Below are positions 34,431 to 42,963 of a stretch of 53,679 bases of DNA, piece after piece (the first letter of the stretch is position 1; each line of letters begins with the position of its first letter). A model generated the notes under the pieces. It had not been told where the DNA came from and searched no databases. It saw only the letters and a list, made by a program, of their open reading frames with translations. This DNA is from Microbacteriaceae bacterium (lineage in GTDB: Bacteria; Actinomycetota; Actinomycetes; Actinomycetales; Microbacteriaceae): positions 1 to 53,679 of the forward strand of contig CANGGL010000005.1 of NCBI GenBank assembly GCA_947453465.1, written 5' to 3'. The translations under genes and the position numbers were made by a program.

Positions 34431-37400
34431 AGGACACCGCCTTAGTCAAATGAATCTGACAGCTGCCAAACTCATTCGAGTTGTTGCAGTGAGAGTCAAT
34501 CTGGGCCACGAATATCCGCTCGGACATTGCCATTCCCGAGGTTGCCGACTCGATGAGGCGATCAAAGTCGGCTTTGGCGGTCGGGGAATCACTTAGCGGT
34601 GGTTGGTCGCGCTCGACCGCCTTATCGCTGGTCCCTACTAACAGCAACTTTGCTCCGGCCAATTCGGTCGCTGTGCTCAGCTCAGGAAGCCCGGCGAAAG
34701 CACCGCTCTCAAAAGCCATCTGATACAGACCAAGTTGCGCATGCTGACGAGCCTCCTCGGCTGTGAAGGCCTTGGCGCCGGTCTTCAGGTCGACAATCAT
34801 CACCCGGCCATCCGGGTAAAGCTCGAGTCGGTCAACTTGACCTCGCACTCGCGCCCTGCCGGTCTCAAATTCAAAGTTGACCTCTCGCCCAATCACCTTG
34901 CCGCCTTCGGCTTCAAACCGGCGAAGGTACTGCACCATGTTGGAGATCATCCGTTTGGCCTTGCGTTCACCAGTCTGTTCCAGCCAGGCCGATTCAAAAC
35001 TTAGCGTGTGCCACTTGGATTCGACTAAGCCCCATAGCGATTCTTCATTAACATCGACGCCCAACTCCAACGCTTTGTGGACGAGCGAGCCGAGGTTTGC
35101 CGAGAAGGTATTGTCGCCACCGCCGTGTGCATTCAAGAACCAGTGCAATGGGCATTTGGCAAAGTCTTCCAGCTGCGAGGGACGAAGCCAGACTTGTGAT
35201 TCCGGGTCGCTCAGATCGACCAGTGGCTCTGAGGTCGAAACAGCAAGCATGCCGTACCAACTGTCTGGGTGCGCCCCGGCAACGCCGGCGGATGCCAAAC
35301 GGGCTAGGCCCAGAGCAGCCGAATCGAGTTCTGATTGAGAACCAGACTTTGCCAAATATCTCCGTAGTGAGCCGGAAAGGCCGCGAAGCGTCAGCTGGGA
35401 ACCAACGTAGACCTCTCGATCGGGGATCTCTCCGTTGATTAGACCGATGAACTGAGAAATTTGGTTGTCATCCGAGTCCGTGGTGGAAACGATCAGCCGT
35501 TGTCCGGCCGCTCCAATTGACTTATAAAGCATGCGCAATTCATCGGGCAATTCTGATTTCGCGGTTTTTGTGACTTCCGCGATTCGACCATTCTTTAGCG
35601 CATCTAAGACGGTGGCGCCGAGCAGCGAAGATCGTGGCCTTAGATTTGGCCAGACCCCCTCAATTAGCTGAGGTAGCGCCACCACTTTGAAGCGCCTGCC
35701 AAGCAGCCCAGCAGGGGTGGTCAAGGTAACTCGCTGAGCGTTCGAATCATTGAGGGCCAAAGTATCTTCGGGCAAACCGAGTGAGAGCTGCTGAGCAACG
35801 AAGACCCTTGGGTCACCGCCCGGGTTTCTCTCGGCGTATCGGTTGGCAGCTGCGAATAGCGTGACGGTGGCATCTAGGTCGCGGTTTGCCTGCAGAGCTA
35901 CCTCCCCCGTGCCCAACGAAAGGGTTTGCCAATTCTTGGCGAGCCCACTGCCTGACCAAATGTGCCAGAGCAAATCCTCGATGCTCTGCTGTAAATCTTC
36001 GGCAATCAGACGCGCACCATTGAACACGGTCAAGAATCGTTCAGCTTTTCTAGCCTCGGCGCCACGGATGGTGGCCAACGCCTCAGGAGCATCGAACAGG
36101 GCGACTAAAAGCTCATCACTATTTCGAGTGCCATCCGCTAGCAACTCCTCGCGACGAAGCGCTCGACGCAACCTGCGAATGCCGAGGCTATCTAAGCCTG
36201 AAATTATCGAGGTGAGCAGTTCGACAGCCAAGTTGGCGTCAATTGGTTTTGGGTTGAGGGCGAGGTCAGCAATCTGTAGGAGCGTTCTGGCAGCAAACTC
36301 ATCGCGAAGTGGAGCCTGAGCACCAAGAATGTGAACCGGCACCGACTCATTGGCGAGAGCAACCGCTAGATTTTCGAGGTTAGCTCTCGATCTCGCGACC
36401 ACCGCGATTTCGGACCAGGCAACCTTTTCGAAGAGATGCAGCTCACGAAGTCGTCGAGCCAGCCAGGCAACTTCTCCGGTGGCCTGAGTGAAGACTTTTA
36501 CCTCAACTTGGCTAGACGACGAGTCACCAACCGGGCTATCACCCGACTGCACCAAACTCTTACGTTGCCTTCCCGCGCGAGCGGTGTCGATCTGGCGATT
36601 GACCCTGGAAAGAACGTTCGAAAGCTCAACAGGTCGAACCTCATGATTTGGAGTAATGAAGATGGTTTCGGTTTTGCCACGACGAGCGATAGCCACTGCG
36701 TCCGCGAGGTTTGCCATAGCCCGAGGGTCGGCAGCTCTGAAGCCGAGGGTCGAGGCATCTGGGTCGCCGACGAGAACCAACCCCCTGCTACTTCCGGCTA
36801 GAACCTGCAGCAACTTCAAAGCCGCCGGCGTGAGTTCCTGTGCGTCATCAACCACAATCAGCCTGATGTCCATAAGTTCAGCGGGCCAGTGCGCCTCAGA
36901 ACTAAGCCACTGACTGGCAAGCCTGAGCAGAGAAGATGCGTCGTATCGACTTTCAAATGCAGGGGTCGAGACCTGCGCTAGGTACTTCTCATAAAACCTT
37001 GCGGAGACCGCCCATTCGGGTTTGTCATGCAGTGCACCGAGCTTCTCCAAGTCGGAGGCCGACAGGCCGTGTTCAAGACAAATCGTGATTAGGTCGCGCA
37101 ACTCGGCCCTGAAGCCGTTGAGTTCGATGACCTGCCGATTGAAATGGGCCGGCCAGCTAGACGAAACCTCAGGCAGCCCTCCCTCAACGAAATCGGTGAT
37201 TACCTGGGCAATAATTCGGTCCTGTTCGCTGCCGCTAATCAACTCCGGAAGCCGGCTTCCCTCCTTCAGGGCTTTGAGGCGCAAGACTCCGAAGGCCACC
37301 GAGGTTAGAGTTTTGGCGAGCGGGCCAGGTGTGGCACCCTGAAAGCCAAGAGCCAACTGATCGCGCAATTGGTTGGCACTATCCCGGTTGCCCGCCAGCA

Positions 37401-37602
37401 TCAGAATCTGAGCCGGCAGGATATTTTCGACGGCTGAGTAAAAAAGCGCCTTAGCTGCCTCGGTTTTGCCAGAACCCGGTGCTCCGTAAACCGTGGCCAC
37501 GGAGGCGAGGCCAAGATTTGCCACCGCCAATTGACTCGAAGACAAGCTCGAGCGAGGCAGGCGCTCCGAGCGAGTGGTGCTCCGAAACTTTGCCTCTGTC
37601 AT
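34420..37602 (-). CDS. adnA: AdnA-like helicase-nuclease subunit
   Basis: Partner subunit of AdnB, 1060 residues. Walker A GAPGSGKT (40-47) is intact. Motif II reads VVDDAQELT and motif III GDPDASTLGFRAAD, weaker than in AdnB. The C-terminal nuclease has FAKCPLHWF (Cys817), SLVHKALELG, the catalytic VMIVDLKTGAKAF and QLGLYQMAFE. The tail motif expected as CxxCxxxxxC reads Cys1039-xx-Ser1042-xxxxx-Cys1048. I start it at the ATG 37600-37602, because TAGTTT ends 7 nt upstream and relatives begin at about this distance before Walker A. An ATG at 37630-37632 is possible; earlier ones would run into the divergent DUF3107 gene. Confidence 0.91.
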   Translation of the reverse strand: MTEAKFRSTTRSERLPRSSLSSSQLAVANLGLASVATVYGAPGSGKTEAAKALFYSAVENILPAQILMLAGNRDSANQLRDQLALGFQGATPGPLAKTLTSVAFGVLRLKALKEGSRLPELISGSEQDRIIAQVITDFVEGGLPEVSSSWPAHFNRQVIELNGFRAELRDLITICLEHGLSASDLEKLGALHDKPEWAVSARFYEKYLAQVSTPAFESRYDASSLLRLASQWLSSEAHWPAELMDIRLIVVDDAQELTPAALKLLQVLAGSSRGLVLVGDPDASTLGFRAADPRAMANLADAVAIARRGKTETIFITPNHEVRPVELSNVLSRVNRQIDTARAGRQRKSLVQSGDSPVGDSSSSQVEVKVFTQATGEVAWLARRLRELHLFEKVAWSEIAVVARSRANLENLAVALANESVPVHILGAQAPLRDEFAARTLLQIADLALNPKPIDANLAVELLTSIISGLDSLGIRRLRRALRREELLADGTRNSDELLVALFDAPEALATIRGAEARKAERFLTVFNGARLIAEDLQQSIEDLLWHIWSGSGLAKNWQTLSLGTGEVALQANRDLDATVTLFAAANRYAERNPGGDPRVFVAQQLSLGLPEDTLALNDSNAQRVTLTTPAGLLGRRFKVVALPQLIEGVWPNLRPRSSLLGATVLDALKNGRIAEVTKTAKSELPDELRMLYKSIGAAGQRLIVSTTDSDDNQISQFIGLINGEIPDREVYVGSQLTLRGLSGSLRRYLAKSGSQSELDSAALGLARLASAGVAGAHPDSWYGMLAVSTSEPLVDLSDPESQVWLRPSQLEDFAKCPLHWFLNAHGGGDNTFSANLGSLVHKALELGVDVNEESLWGLVESKWHTLSFESAWLEQTGERKAKRMISNMVQYLRRFEAEGGKVIGREVNFEFETGRARVRGQVDRLELYPDGRVMIVDLKTGAKAFTAEEARQHAQLGLYQMAFESGAFAGLPELSTATELAGAKLLLVGTSDKAVERDQPPLSDSPTAKADFDRLIESATSGMAMSERIFVAQIDSHCNNSNEFGSCQIHLTKAVSYGG

Positions 37603-37609
37603 GCCGTCA

Positions 37610-37615
37610 AAACTA
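37610..37615 (-). promoter_or_regulatory. -10 box for leaderless adnA-adnB
   Basis: TAGTTT, 7 nt (TGACGGC), then ATG at 37602. Confidence 0.5.
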
Positions 37616-37662
37616 CCCTGTGCCACAGACATTATTTTCGAGGCAAGGCCCGGTGATTGACG

Positions 37663-37668
37663 TAACCT
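37663..37668 (+). promoter_or_regulatory. -10 box for DUF3107 gene
   Basis: TAACCT about 25 nt before the ATG, leaving a short leader that contains AAAGG 6 nt before the start. Divergent from adnA. Confidence 0.4.
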
Positions 37669-37693
37669 AGTCACAGACAACGAAAGGTCTCTC

Positions 37694-37918
37694 ATGGACA
37701 TCAGAATCGGTATCCGCGACAGCGGTCGCGAAATCAGCTTTGAATCGGCACAGACTGCCAGCGAGGTAGAAGACGCAGTAGCGGCTGTCCTCGAGGGTGG
37801 CTCGAAGGTCCTCAAGCTTTCTGACAGCAAGGGTCGCCGCTTTATCGTTCCAACCGAAGCACTTGGCTACGTTGAGATCGGAGAAGAAGAGACACGTCGC
37901 GTTGGGTTTATCGCCTAA
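37694..37918 (+). CDS. DUF3107 family protein (TB9.4 type)
   Basis: A 74-residue small acidic protein of unknown function, conserved across actinobacteria and corresponding to mycobacterial TB9.4. It begins MDIRIGIRDSGREISFES and has the core KGRRFIVPTEALGYVEIG with a C-terminal ETRRVGF. A short alpha/beta fold is likely. AAAGG lies 6 nt before the ATG. The stop overlaps the start of the next gene (TAATG). Confidence 0.92.
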   Translation: MDIRIGIRDSGREISFESAQTASEVEDAVAAVLEGGSKVLKLSDSKGRRFIVPTEALGYVEIGEEETRRVGFIA

Positions 37919-38172
37919 TGGAACTTGCCTTCATTCTCATTTACGCGGCAATTCTCGGCTTAGTTGCGCCTTACCTTGGCCTTCCGACCAAGAAGATGGG
38001 CTCACTGGTGCCTGGCGCCATCGCTTTCGTCAAGGGCTCCCTGGCCTGGGCAGTTTTGACTTGGTGCGGTCTGCACTATGACCAGTCATGGATCTGGATC
38101 ATCGTGATGCTGGCTATGCCGGCAGCGATGTTCATTGGCGTTCGTTGGCTAGCCGCTAAACGCGCCGCCTAA
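37918..38172 (+). CDS. Small membrane protein, unknown function
   Basis: 84 residues with three predicted membrane segments (about 3-22, 29-50 and 55-76) and a basic C-terminus (AAKRAA). I do not recognise a family. Translational coupling to DUF3107 by a 1-bp overlap suggests related function. It ends 25 bp from the convergent ferritin-like gene, with no terminator between. Confidence 0.7.
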   Translation: MELAFILIYAAILGLVAPYLGLPTKKMGSLVPGAIAFVKGSLAWAVLTWCGLHYDQSWIWIIVMLAMPAAMFIGVRWLAAKRAA

Positions 38173-38197
38173 AGGGCCCAAAACCCAAACAGGCAAA

Positions 38198-38971
38198 CTA
38201 TGCGGTTAGCCCCAGCGCATCCATGCGGATGGTGTGGGCGCCGATCAGCTCTGAAATCAGCGGCTCAATCTTCGAATAAGCCGACAGGTTGAGTTCGCGC
38301 TCCTCGGCTACGGTCAACTTCTTTGTCTTCGGGAAGCCGGCAAGCTTGCGGTTATCAAAAGCGCTGCGCAATTCAAGCAGCACATCGCCCATCAGGCGGC
38401 GACCCCAAAGTGCAAGATCTGATGCCAATGCAGGGTCAGCTGCCATTGACTCGAGCAGCACCCGTTTGGCAAAGGCCTCAAACTTCTTGTCATTCAGCGC
38501 CTTTTCGACATCAAGTTTCAGAGCTTGTTCCAAGCCCACGGCTAGGCGGCTGTAAAAATCATCCAACAGCCCAGAAACCAAGTAGACCTTGATGATGCTC
38601 TCGTGCCAGCTGTGACCGGTGGTGCCTGAGTGAAAAGTCTCGATTCGCTCGACAAATGGGTCCATGGCATCGGTCGGGTCAATGCCCAAGCCAGCCAGCT
38701 TTTTCGAGATCGCACGGTACTTCTCGAAGCTCTTGGCGGCGGCCTCTGAAAGCTCAGCTTTGTACTGGGTCTTCGGTGAAAACTTGAGCTCATTGGTCAG
38801 AATCTCAAACTGACTCAGCTGCAGGTATGCCAACTGCCCAAGGAAGACCTTTGGCTCTGGGGTGTACGGCTTGAGGTCGATCGCCTCCATGTTGCGGGCG
38901 CCGCGCTCTTCTCGGGCCGGCAAGGTGAGCTTGCGGGCGCCGGTGCGCAGTCGCTTGAACCAATCGAACAT
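38198..38971 (-). CDS. Ferritin-like fold protein (tRNA-hydroxylase-like)
   Basis: 257 residues, mostly alpha-helical, of the actinobacterial ferritin-like family distantly related to MiaE; position matches Rv3210c (from memory). Helices include LGQLAYLQLSQFEILTNEL (about 44-62), LSEAAAKSFEKYRAISKKL (about 74-92) and WHESIIKVYLVSGLLDDFY (about 121-139). Acidic residues are present, but a clear pair of ExxH diiron motifs is not (EKYR where ExxH would be expected), so metal binding and hydroxylase activity are doubtful. TATTCT ends 6 nt before the ATG. Confidence 0.75.
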   Translation of the reverse strand: MFDWFKRLRTGARKLTLPAREERGARNMEAIDLKPYTPEPKVFLGQLAYLQLSQFEILTNELKFSPKTQYKAELSEAAAKSFEKYRAISKKLAGLGIDPTDAMDPFVERIETFHSGTTGHSWHESIIKVYLVSGLLDDFYSRLAVGLEQALKLDVEKALNDKKFEAFAKRVLLESMAADPALASDLALWGRRLMGDVLLELRSAFDNRKLAGFPKTKKLTVAEERELNLSAYSKIEPLISELIGAHTIRMDALGLTA

Positions 38972-38977
38972 CCTTCA

Positions 38978-38983
38978 AGAATA
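38978..38983 (-). promoter_or_regulatory. -10 box for leaderless ferritin-like gene
   Basis: TATTCT, 6 nt (TGAAGG), then ATG. AAGG touches the ATG and is too close to be a Shine-Dalgarno. Confidence 0.5.
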
Positions 38984-39015
38984 CCCATCTCCAAGCCCCT
39001 TCGGTAAGCAAAGAG

Positions 39016-39021
39016 TAGACT
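39016..39021 (+). promoter_or_regulatory. -10 box for DEAD-box helicase gene
   Basis: TAGACT about 22 nt before the TTG start. The short leader holds TAGGAG, with GGAG ending 5 nt before TTG. Confidence 0.35.
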
Positions 39022-39042
39022 TGTAGTGACTTAGGAGCACTA

Positions 39043-40527
39043 TTGAATTTCGCCGAATTAGGCATCGATGCAGACATCGTTGAAGCCCTCGAATCTCGAG
39101 GCATCACCAAACCCTTCCCAATTCAGGAAGAGGCCATTCCGGTTGCGCTAACTGGACAAGACGTTATCGGTCAGGCAAAGACCGGAACCGGTAAAACCCT
39201 AGGCTTTGGCCTTCCACTACTTCAGAGCCTCGGCAAAGACCCGGAAAAGGGCGCCAAGGCACTCGTTGTTGTTCCAACTCGTGAGCTAGCCATCCAGGTA
39301 GCCGACGACCTAAAACTCGCGGCTTCGAACCGCTCGACCATGGTCGCTGCCATTTATGGCGGTAAGGCTTATGAAGAGCAGGTAGCCGAAATCAACGCCG
39401 GCGCACAGGTAATCGTGGGCACACCGGGCCGCCTGATTGACCTCTCGAAGCAGAAACTCCTCGACCTAGGCAACATCCGCTTCATGGTTCTCGACGAAGC
39501 CGATGAAATGCTTGACCTAGGTTTCTTGCCTGACGTTGAGCGCCTATTTGCTTACACCCCGGATGGCCGTCAGACCATGCTGTTCTCGGCAACAATGCCT
39601 GGTTCGATCGTGACCATGGCGCGCAAGTACCAGAACCGCCCAATCCACATTCGCACCAATGACCCGGATGAAGGCCAGACCAAGGCAGACATCAAGCAGC
39701 TGGTCTACCGCGCACATGCTCTAGACAAGGATGAGGTCGTTGGCCGAATTCTTCAGGCTGAGGGTCGTGGCAAGACCGTGATCTTCACCAAGACCAAGCG
39801 TTCTGCATCAAAGGTTTCTGAAGAGCTTGTCGACCGTGGCTTCAACGCCACAGCACTGCACGGTGACATGACTCAGGAAGCGCGCGAGCGTTCGATGACT
39901 GCCTTCCGCACCGGCAAGAAGGACATCCTGGTTGCCACCGAGGTTGCCGCTCGAGGCATCGATGTTGACGACGTGACCCACGTAATCAACTACACAATCC
40001 CTGAGGATGAGAAGGCTTACCTTCACCGCGTTGGCCGCACCGGCCGCGCTGGTCGTCTAGGCATTGCGGTTACCTTCGTTGACTGGGAAGACCTGATTCG
40101 TTGGGGCCACATCAACACCGCTCTTGAGTTTGGCCAGCCAGACCCAACCGAGACATACTCGAGCTCAGCTCACCTGTTCACCGATTTGAACATCCCGGCC
40201 GGAACCAAAGGGCGCATCGCAAAGTCGAAGCGCCCTGAAGGTTGGAAGCCAGGCGATGACGAGAAGCCTCGTGGCAGTCGCGCAAACTCAGGCCGCCCTG
40301 GCGGCCAGTCAGGCGCAAGCCACAAGGATGGTGCCGGTCGCGGAGACAAGGACCGTCGTCGTGGTGGCGACCGCCCACACAAGTCGACCTCTCACCAAGC
40401 AACTGGCGAGAAGGCCGAGGGCTCTGCCCCTAAGACCGAAACTCACGGTGGCGGCGAGCACCAGCGCCCGGCAACGCCGCGCACTCGCAACCGCACGAGA
40501 ACTCGTGGCGGAAACAACCCTGCATAG
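39043..40527 (+). CDS. DEAD-box RNA helicase
   Basis: ATP-dependent RNA helicase for RNA decay, ribosome assembly or cold adaptation. The 494-residue protein has Q-motif FPIQEEAIP, AKTGTGKT (I), PTRELA (Ia), TPGRL (Ib), VLDEADEML (II), SAT (III), ARGIDVD (V) and HRVGRTGRAG (VI). A Gly/Arg/Lys/Asp-rich basic tail (about 385-494) suits RNA binding. TTG start with GGAG 5 nt upstream. A terminator follows the stop. RhlE/DeaD subtype cannot be fixed by eye. Confidence 0.94.
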   Translation: MNFAELGIDADIVEALESRGITKPFPIQEEAIPVALTGQDVIGQAKTGTGKTLGFGLPLLQSLGKDPEKGAKALVVVPTRELAIQVADDLKLAASNRSTMVAAIYGGKAYEEQVAEINAGAQVIVGTPGRLIDLSKQKLLDLGNIRFMVLDEADEMLDLGFLPDVERLFAYTPDGRQTMLFSATMPGSIVTMARKYQNRPIHIRTNDPDEGQTKADIKQLVYRAHALDKDEVVGRILQAEGRGKTVIFTKTKRSASKVSEELVDRGFNATALHGDMTQEARERSMTAFRTGKKDILVATEVAARGIDVDDVTHVINYTIPEDEKAYLHRVGRTGRAGRLGIAVTFVDWEDLIRWGHINTALEFGQPDPTETYSSSAHLFTDLNIPAGTKGRIAKSKRPEGWKPGDDEKPRGSRANSGRPGGQSGASHKDGAGRGDKDRRRGGDRPHKSTSHQATGEKAEGSAPKTETHGGGEHQRPATPRTRNRTRTRGGNNPA

Positions 40528-40541
40528 TGATCAAAAACTTG

Positions 40542-40573
40542 AAAACCCCGGCCATTGGTCGGGGTTTTCTTTT
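40542..40573 (+). terminator. Intrinsic terminator between DEAD-box helicase and PHP genes
   Basis: Stem AAAACCCCG / CGGGGTTTT with a 9-nt loop, followed by CTTTT. The A-run on the other side lets it serve both convergent genes. Confidence 0.82.
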
Positions 40574-40593
40574 CTGCAAATAAAAAGGCAGTC

Positions 40594-41475
40594 CTACAGC
40601 TGAGCCTGAACCCCGGAGGCCATCGCCAAAATCCGCTCGAACATCTCGACCGAGGTGTGGTTTTCACCGAGGCGATTCGGCTTGCCGTGCTCGCCATGAT
40701 AATCGCTCGAGCCGGTGACAATAAGGTCGTGTTTATCGGCCAGGTCCAGCAACCATTCACGCGCAACCTGCGGCACTTCGCGGTGATAAACCTCGAAGCC
40801 GGCTAGCCCGCCAGCGATTAGCAGCTCGAAGTGCTCCTGCGGTAGGTCGCCGCGATCAAGATTGTCTGGCGCACCACCTAGCGGGTGGGCGATAATCGGC
40901 ACTCCCCCGGCTTCGCGAATCAAACGGATGGCGTCGAAGACATCGGCGGTTTCTGCCGGTATGTAATAGCCGCCGTTCTTCGAAAGAATCGACTCGAATG
41001 CTTCGCTCCGATGTGAAACCACGCCCATCTGCACTAAAGCGTCAGCAAGAGCCGGGCGACCGATGGTCGCCCCTTCGGTCAACTGTTCGAGCACAAGATC
41101 CCAGGTGATGTCATAATCCTTGGCAAGCAGGTCAACCATGGCCTTGGCCCGGATTTCGCGCGTGCTCACCGAGTCTCCGAGCACCGAGGCCAGAGCGGCA
41201 TGATTTGGGTCTGGCAAATAGGCAAGCATGTGAACGCTAATGAATCGCTCGTGACCCTCACGCTGCACTTTGGCGCGCGTGGTCACTTCAATTCCGGGCA
41301 CAAATCCCAGCCCAAGCCGCTTGGCAGCTACTCCCGCTTCATCCCAGCCTGAAGTCGTGTCATGGTCGGTGAGGGCCAGGATGTTCACTCCGGCGAGCGC
41401 GGCCTGCTCGAACACCTCGGTCGGTGACTCTTTGCCGTCTGAGCGAGTTGAGTGTGAATGCAGGTCAATAATCAT
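40594..41475 (-). CDS. PHP-domain phosphoesterase (YciV/RNase AM-like)
   Basis: 293-residue metal-dependent hydrolase. The PHP metal ligands appear in DLHSHSTRSDG (4-14), ALTDHDT (about 34-40), PIIAHPLG, and the late TGSSDYHGEHG. YciV-type relatives remove 5' nucleotides from RNA or dephosphorylate 3',5'-bisphosphate nucleosides. TAATCT ends 7 nt before the ATG and no Shine-Dalgarno is seen. Confidence 0.9.
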   Translation of the reverse strand: MIIDLHSHSTRSDGKESPTEVFEQAALAGVNILALTDHDTTSGWDEAGVAAKRLGLGFVPGIEVTTRAKVQREGHERFISVHMLAYLPDPNHAALASVLGDSVSTREIRAKAMVDLLAKDYDITWDLVLEQLTEGATIGRPALADALVQMGVVSHRSEAFESILSKNGGYYIPAETADVFDAIRLIREAGGVPIIAHPLGGAPDNLDRGDLPQEHFELLIAGGLAGFEVYHREVPQVAREWLLDLADKHDLIVTGSSDYHGEHGKPNRLGENHTSVEMFERILAMASGVQAQL

Positions 41476-41482
41476 CTAGCCC

Positions 41483-41488
41483 AGATTA
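41483..41488 (-). promoter_or_regulatory. -10 box for leaderless PHP gene
   Basis: TAATCT, 7 nt (GGGCTAG), then ATG. Confidence 0.5.
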
Positions 41489-41528
41489 CCCGCGCACTCC
41501 GGTCCGGACACAATGGCAGAATAAATCC

Positions 41529-42953
41529 ATGAGCAACGACGCCGTGAAGACCGATAGCAAATCAGCAACCCAGGCAGACCCGGGTGCCAACCGCTCCCGA
41601 ACCCCGACTAGCCAGCAGTTTCTTGACTACATGGGTTCGGGCTGGGCAGAGAACCCTGCCGCGTCGGTCACACCTTCACCGGCCACTGAGTTCACTTCAG
41701 ACCGCCGGGACATGGTTGCCGCTGCATTCGCCGGACAAGTTGTTGTTATCGAAGCCGGCCCAGCTGCCACCCGCTCGAACGACACCGAGTACCGCTACCG
41801 TCCGCACTCTGCCTTCGCGCACCTAACCGGCTGGGGAGCAACCACGGTTCCAGATTCGGTGTTGGTCATCGATGCCCGTGATGCAGAGACCATTAGCACC
41901 CTGTTCCTTCGCGAAACCGCCGGCAAAGACTCATCCGAGTTCTTTGCGAACTCTGCCATCGGTGAATTCTGGGTGGGTCAGCGCCCATCACTTGCCGAGA
42001 TCAGCCAGTTGCTGGCCATCGAGACTTGTTCGCTTAACGATTACGAGGCATTCCTCGAATCAATCGACAAGAAATTCATCACTCTCGCTCACCCGGCACT
42101 CGCTGAATTTGTCTCCGAGCTGCGCTTGGTCAAAGACAAGTATGAAATTGGCGAAATGCGCAAAGCGGTGGCAGCCTCAATCAAAGGTTTCGAAACCGTT
42201 GCCGCCAACTTAGCCAAGGCGATGAAGCACCCGCGCGGCGAGCGCATCATTGAGACCGCCTTCTTCAGCCAGGCACGCGCCGAGGGTCACGACCTTGGCT
42301 ATGAAACCATCGCGGCGGCGGGTGAGCACGCCTGCACCCTGCACTGGATCATCAACAATGGCCCGGTGCGCGACGGTGAATTGCTGCTTCTTGACGCCGG
42401 CGTCGAGATGGAAAGTCTCTACACCGCAGACGTGACCAGAACGCTACCAATCAACGGCAAATTTTCGGCCGTGCAGCGAGAGATTTACCAGGCCGTTCTT
42501 GATGCAGCGGACGCTGTCTTTGCCATGGCCAAGCCGGGCGTAAAGTTCAGCGACATGCATGCCACCGCGATGCGCGTCATCGCCGAGAAGACCCATGGCT
42601 GGGGCTTTTTGCCTGGCTCGGTTGAAGATTCACTCAACCCAGAAAATCAACATCACCGTCGATGGATGGTCCACGGCACCGGGCATCACCTCGGGTTAGA
42701 CGTTCATGACTGCGCTCAGGCCCGTCGCGAGATGTCGATGGAAGCCGAACTAAAGCCAGGTATGGTTTTCACAATTGAGCCGGGGCTTTACTTTCACCGC
42801 GATGACCTTCTGGTTCCAGAGGAATTCCGTGGCATCGGCGTGCGCATCGAAGATGACGTTCTAGTGACCGAAACCGGTGTCGAAAACTTGACCGGCGCCT
42901 TACCTCGAAAAGTTGAGGAACTAGAAGCCTGGATGGCCCAGCACTCCGCCTAA
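41529..42953 (+). CDS. pepP: Xaa-Pro aminopeptidase (aminopeptidase P, M24B)
   Basis: Removes N-terminal residues before proline. 474 residues: AMP_N domain (about 55-180), then the pita-bread metallopeptidase domain with metal ligands in LLDAGVEMESLYTADVTRT (two Asp), HGTGHHLGLDVHD (His), FTIEPGLYF (Glu) and GVRIEDDVLV (Glu). CAGAAT ends 6 nt before the ATG, one base from the leaderless consensus. It ends 10 bp from the convergent next gene. Confidence 0.94.
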   Translation: MSNDAVKTDSKSATQADPGANRSRTPTSQQFLDYMGSGWAENPAASVTPSPATEFTSDRRDMVAAAFAGQVVVIEAGPAATRSNDTEYRYRPHSAFAHLTGWGATTVPDSVLVIDARDAETISTLFLRETAGKDSSEFFANSAIGEFWVGQRPSLAEISQLLAIETCSLNDYEAFLESIDKKFITLAHPALAEFVSELRLVKDKYEIGEMRKAVAASIKGFETVAANLAKAMKHPRGERIIETAFFSQARAEGHDLGYETIAAAGEHACTLHWIINNGPVRDGELLLLDAGVEMESLYTADVTRTLPINGKFSAVQREIYQAVLDAADAVFAMAKPGVKFSDMHATAMRVIAEKTHGWGFLPGSVEDSLNPENQHHRRWMVHGTGHHLGLDVHDCAQARREMSMEAELKPGMVFTIEPGLYFHRDDLLVPEEFRGIGVRIEDDVLVTETGVENLTGALPRKVEELEAWMAQHSA

Positions 42954-42963
42954 GCAGTGGAGC

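Noticed and set aside
37603-37830. Longer adnA reading starting upstream of 37602
   Set aside because: It would overlap the divergent DUF3107 gene, adds low-complexity residues and has no ribosome or leaderless signal; the ATG at 37602 has a TAnnnT box 7 nt upstream.
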